7,873 nt of DNA from Desulfocurvus sp. (GTDB lineage Bacteria; Desulfobacterota; Desulfovibrionia; Desulfovibrionales; Desulfovibrionaceae): assembly GCF_023230885.1 (NCBI RefSeq), contig NZ_JALNWM010000168.1:1-7873 (forward strand), given 5' to 3'. Below the pieces are notes generated by a model. It had not been told where the DNA came from, made no database searches, and saw nothing but the letters and a program-made list of their open reading frames with translations. Shown here one piece after another: positions 5,726-7,873 of the stretch; the stretch's first letter is position 1, and each line of letters opens with the position of its first letter. A program made the translations under genes and the position numbers.

Positions 5726-6631
5726 ATGCATCAGGTGCAACTGCTGATCGTCGGCCAGGGGCCCGCGGGCCTGAGCGCCGCCATCTACGCCGCCCGGGCG
5801 GACATCGAAACCGTCGTGGTCGGCCTGCCGCCCAAGATCGACGGCGAATACGACATCGACAACTATCTCGGCTTTCCCGAGACCACCAAGGCCAGCGTGA
5901 TCATGGCCGCCGGGCGCGCCCAGGCCGAACGCTTCGGCGCCAAAATCGTCACCGCCCGCGTGCTGGGCATCCACATGAACGAGGCCATGCGCTTCGAGGT
6001 CAAGACCGAGTCCGGCCACTACGACGCGGGCGCCGTGATCCTGGCCACGGGCGTGTCCAAGGTCCGCCCCGGCATCTCCAACTTCGACGACTACGACGGC
6101 AAGGGCATCTCCTACTGCGTGTCCTGCGACGGATTCTTCTATCGCGGCCGCCCGGTGGTGGCCCTGGGCGAGGGCGTCTACGCCGCGAGCCAGGCCCTGG
6201 AACTGCTGGCCTACACCGACAAGGTCGCCCTGTGCACCCAGGGCAAGGAAATGACCATCTCGCCGGAATACCTCAAGAAGCTCGGAGAGGCCAACATCGA
6301 GATCATCACGCGCAAGATCGTGGAACTGCGCGGCGCCCCGGCCCTGGACACCCTGGTCTTCGACGACGGCAGCACCTATGCCGCCGACGGCCTGTTCATC
6401 GCCATGGGCGAGGCGTCCTCGTCGGACTTCGCCTGGACCCTGGGCCTGGAGCGCAACGGCAACCACATCGTGGCCAACGCCATGCAGGAAACGAACATCC
6501 CCGGCGTGTTCGCCGCCGGAGACTGCGTGGGCCGCTTCGCGCAGATCAGCGTGGCCGTGGGCGAGGGCGCCATCGCCGCCCGCCAGGCCATCAAATACTG
6601 CCGGAACAAGTGCCCCAAGCCCCGGTCCTGA
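5726..6631 (+). CDS. Atypical thioredoxin reductase-like FAD disulfide oxidoreductase
   Basis: A 301-residue soluble flavoprotein of the thioredoxin reductase family, which moves electrons via FAD to a CxxC and on to a thioredoxin-like partner. The FAD dinucleotide fold is LIVGQGPAGLSAAIYAA (7-23), followed by ILATGVSKVRPG (105-116) and the FAD-closing FAAGDCVGRFAQ (262-273). The redox pair is C131-C134 in SYCVSCDGFFYRG, placed as in bacterial TrxB. The second nucleotide-binding region is unusual: ALGEGVYAASQAL (146-158) replaces the usual GGGxSAxEEA. The HRR arginine motif that reads the NADPH 2'-phosphate is missing (VALCTQGKE at 167-175). The donor may therefore be NADH, ferredoxin or something else. 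NADPH-independent thioredoxin reductases are known in anaerobes, to my recollection including a Desulfovibrio isoform; orthology is not established here. The ATG at 5726 follows AGAGGA with a four-base spacer. No thioredoxin gene lies nearby in the window. Confidence 0.9.
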   Translation: MHQVQLLIVGQGPAGLSAAIYAARADIETVVVGLPPKIDGEYDIDNYLGFPETTKASVIMAAGRAQAERFGAKIVTARVLGIHMNEAMRFEVKTESGHYDAGAVILATGVSKVRPGISNFDDYDGKGISYCVSCDGFFYRGRPVVALGEGVYAASQALELLAYTDKVALCTQGKEMTISPEYLKKLGEANIEIITRKIVELRGAPALDTLVFDDGSTYAADGLFIAMGEASSSDFAWTLGLERNGNHIVANAMQETNIPGVFAAGDCVGRFAQISVAVGEGAIAARQAIKYCRNKCPKPRS

Positions 6632-6657
6632 GGGACGGGCCGGCCGAATCACCACGC

Positions 6658-6682
6658 GCGCCGGGCCGGACTGGCCCGGCGC
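6658..6682 (+). terminator. Stem-loop after the thioredoxin reductase-like gene
   Basis: GCGCCGGGCC (6658-6667) pairs perfectly with GGCCCGGCGC (6673-6682) around a five-base GGACT loop, 26 bases after the stop codon. There is no T-run after it, as with the hairpin behind the cyclase gene. A stable ten-pair GC stem at this place probably ends or protects the yhhQ/reductase transcript. Confidence 0.5.
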
Positions 6683-6733
6683 ACCGCCTGTGCTGCGGGC
6701 CGCGCCGCGCGCCCCGGAGCGCATGACTTCGTC

Positions 6734-6763
6734 TTGACAAAAAGCGCCAGGAACGGGTATGAA
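6734..6763 (+). promoter_or_regulatory. Sigma70-type promoter of tRNA-Met
   Basis: A perfect TTGACA -35 (6734-6739), an 18-base spacer and TATGAA (6758-6763, 4 of 6) fit a strong promoter. The predicted start near 6770 gives a short precursor leader of roughly 17 bases before the mature tRNA 5' end. Confidence 0.7.
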
Positions 6764-6786
6764 AATCGGCTTGGCGAGCACCGGAT

Positions 6787-6862
6787 GGGCCAATAGCTCA
6801 GTTGGCAGAGCTTCCGGCTCATAACCGGATGGTCGCAGGTTCGACCCCTGCTTGGCCCACCA
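6787..6862 (+). tRNA. tRNA-Met (CAU), elongator type, CCA encoded
   Basis: A full cloverleaf can be folded. The acceptor stem is GGGCCAA (6787-6793) with TTGGCCC (6852-6858), discriminator A6859 and encoded CCA (6860-6862). The D stem is GCTC/GAGC, and the anticodon stem TCCGG/CCGGA encloses the loop CTCATAA with anticodon CAT at 6820-6822. The T stem is GCAGG/CCTGC with loop TTCGACC. It is not the initiator: the first pair is G-C and the anticodon stem lacks the three stacked GC pairs. A lysidine-modified tRNA-Ile(CAU) is the alternative; its acceptor stem in E. coli differs clearly, so elongator Met is preferred. Confidence 0.95.
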
Positions 6863-6894
6863 CGACCCAGCGCCCGCCAAGACAACGGCAGCCC

Positions 6895-6923
6895 GGCGGC
6901 CCAGGCCCCCGCGCCGCCCTTTT
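6895..6923 (+). terminator. Candidate intrinsic terminator after tRNA-Met
   Basis: GGCGGC (6895-6900) pairs with GCCGCC (6913-6918) around a 12-base loop, followed by C and a run of four T (6920-6923). It sits 32 bases after the tRNA 3' end and only nine bases before the AGGAGG of the next gene. The loop is long and the T-run short, so termination would be partial. Confidence 0.4.
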
Positions 6924-6949
6924 GTCCGCCCAGGAGGCCGCACGCACCC

Positions 6950-7738
6950 ATGGATCACGCCGCCGTCATCGCCTGCATCGAGCAGGTCGCCCCGCCCGCC
7001 GGGGCCGCCGCGTGGGACAACAGCGGCGTCCAGGCGGCGGGCACCCGCGCGGACGTGCGCAAGCTGGCCGTGACCATCGACCCGGCGCCCGGGCGGCTGC
7101 GCGAGGCCCTGGACTGGGGCGCGGACCTCGTACTGACCCACCACCCGCTGTACATGGAGCCCAAGGCCCTGTCGCGGCCCGGGTATTTCCTGGACGCCGC
7201 GCGGGCCGTGCTGGCGTCGGGCGCGTGGCTCTACGCGGCGCACACCTCCCTGGACGTGCGCCCCGAGGGGCCAGCAGGCTGGCTGGCGCGCGCCCTGGGG
7301 CTCAGGAACCCGCGCGTGCTCGAGCCCGCCGGGCCCGAGGCGCCGCGCACGGGCTACGGCCTCGCGGGGGAGCTGCCCGAGCCCCTGGCCTGGGCGCGCT
7401 TCGCCGAGCGGCTGGCCGGGCATGTGGAACGCGGCTTCTGGACCCTGGCGGGCGAGGCGCCGGAGCTGGTGCGCACCGTGGCCTACTGCACGGGGTCGGG
7501 GGCGTCCCTGGGCGCGGCCGCCCGGGCCGCCGGGGCCGATGTGCTGGTCACCGGCGACGTGAAGTATCATGCGGCCATGGAGGCCGAAATTTTCACCATC
7601 GACGTGGGTCATTTCTCCCTGGAGGAGCGCATGACCCGCGAGATGGCCGCCCTGCTGGACGAACGTCTCGGCCCGCAGGGCGTCGCGGTGCGTTTTTTCC
7701 CCGGCAGCGACCCCCTGCGGGTCCACCTGCCCCGATAG
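6950..7738 (+). CDS. NIF3-like dinuclear metal-center protein (YbgI/DUF34 family)
   Basis: A 262-residue member of the NIF3 family, which forms toroidal hexamers with a two-metal centre in each subunit. Its physiological reaction is unsettled: the database name 'GTP cyclohydrolase I type 2' is not secure, and roles in metal or nucleotide repair have been proposed. Predicted metal ligands match E. coli YbgI in order and spacing: H64-H65 in VLTHHPLY, D102 in AAHTSLDV, and H221 and E225 in VGHFSLEE. Other family motifs are WDNSG (22-26), CTGSGAS (180-186) and VTGDVKYHAA (200-209). Length is close to the family norm. The ATG at 6950 follows AGGAGG (6932-6937) at twelve bases, longer than ideal. 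The zinc-ribbon gene starts about 100 bases downstream, a pairing seen in other bacteria. Transcription may come partly from tRNA-promoter read-through, as no separate promoter is evident. Confidence 0.92.
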   Translation: MDHAAVIACIEQVAPPAGAAAWDNSGVQAAGTRADVRKLAVTIDPAPGRLREALDWGADLVLTHHPLYMEPKALSRPGYFLDAARAVLASGAWLYAAHTSLDVRPEGPAGWLARALGLRNPRVLEPAGPEAPRTGYGLAGELPEPLAWARFAERLAGHVERGFWTLAGEAPELVRTVAYCTGSGASLGAAARAAGADVLVTGDVKYHAAMEAEIFTIDVGHFSLEERMTREMAALLDERLGPQGVAVRFFPGSDPLRVHLPR

Positions 7739-7836
7739 GTTTCCCGGGCACGCCCGGAACCGAGCAACCAAGGCCGGCCCGCGCGGGCTGCGCAGACCGA
7801 AACGGCCGCCGCGTGCGGCCACGGGAGGATACCCCC
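7739..7836 (+). other. Short intergenic with GC palindromes ahead of the next gene
   Basis: Three small inverted repeats follow the NIF3 stop. They are CCGGG/CCCGG (7744-7748 with 7753-7757), the 12-base palindrome at 7777-7788, and GGCCGC/GCGGCC (7804-7809 with 7815-7820) just before the GGGAGGA. None has a T-tail, and no convincing promoter is seen. They may form leader structure in front of the next gene. Confidence 0.35.
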
Positions 7837-7873
7837 TTGAGCATGTATCTCGAACAGATCGAAAAACTCGTCA
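7837..7873 (+). CDS. Start of probable zinc-ribbon/coiled-coil protein (cut by window edge)
   Basis: Only twelve codons are visible, reading MSMYLEQIEKLV if a TTG start (7837-7839) is used, with an ATG two codons later in the same frame. GGGAGGA (7823-7829) ends about seven bases before the TTG but thirteen before the ATG, so the ribosome binding site favours the TTG. The polar, helix-like start and the position directly after a NIF3-family gene fit the C4-type zinc-ribbon/coiled-coil family, whose members often lie beside NIF3 genes (for example in Helicobacter). No zinc ligands are visible in this window, so the identity is inference from context. Confidence 0.5.
   Translation, partial: MSMYLEQIEKLV

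Noticed and set aside
6787..6862. tRNA gene as a phage or island attachment site
   Set aside because: There is no integrase, and I see no duplicate of the tRNA 3' end elsewhere in the window.
5390..7822. An 810-codon open frame on the minus strand across the reductase, tRNA and NIF3 genes
   Set aside because: It runs through a tRNA and three recognisable genes, has biased composition and shows no motif of its own.
1..7873. CRISPR array, insertion sequence or toxin-antitoxin pair
   Set aside because: I see no regularly spaced repeats, no transposase motifs with terminal inverted repeats and no small paired genes.

Overview
The window is very GC-rich, with G/C at most third codon positions. 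Its gene content fits a sulfate-reducing deltaproteobacterium of the Desulfovibrionaceae type: a NIF3-like/zinc-ribbon gene pair, a YhhQ-type queuosine precursor transporter, an atypical thioredoxin reductase and a pseudo-receiver/GAF/GGDEF protein. The taxon is inferred from composition and protein style, not proven. Almost all the very long overlapping open frames are GC-driven shadows of the genes listed here.

Left part (1-2916, minus strand): three glycosyltransferase genes read leftwards as one probable operon. A GT-A (family 2 type) enzyme comes first, then a large GT-B enzyme with an EX7E motif and an unusual C-terminal extension, then the start of another GT-B-like enzyme cut by the window edge. 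They probably build a surface polysaccharide or decorate a surface structure. A sigma70-like promoter lies ahead of the first gene.

Middle (2917-4985): a divergent intergenic region separates the glycosyltransferases from a diguanylate cyclase gene on the plus strand. Upstream of the cyclase is a well-spaced sigma54-type -24/-12 element. The cyclase has a receiver-like N-terminus without an obvious phospho-acceptor, a GAF-like domain, and a complete GGEEF domain with an inhibitory RxxD site. It is followed by a UUCG-capped hairpin and about 200 bases of extremely GC-rich, partly repetitive non-coding DNA. A sigma70-like promoter and a short structured leader then precede yhhQ.

Right part (4986-7873, plus strand): the transporter yhhQ, then an FAD-dependent thioredoxin reductase-like gene that keeps the CxxC but lacks the usual NADPH-phosphate signature. 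Next is an elongator-type tRNA-Met(CAU) with its own strong promoter, then a NIF3-family dinuclear-metal protein, then the first codons of what is probably the zinc-ribbon/coiled-coil protein often found beside NIF3.

The most interesting non-coding signal is the roughly 60-nt leader of yhhQ. It contains four alternately complementary segments, the last being the Shine-Dalgarno sequence, and so looks like a candidate translational switch (possibly a queuosine-precursor riboswitch that does not match the preQ1 classes I can recall). The sigma54 element ahead of the cyclase is the second.
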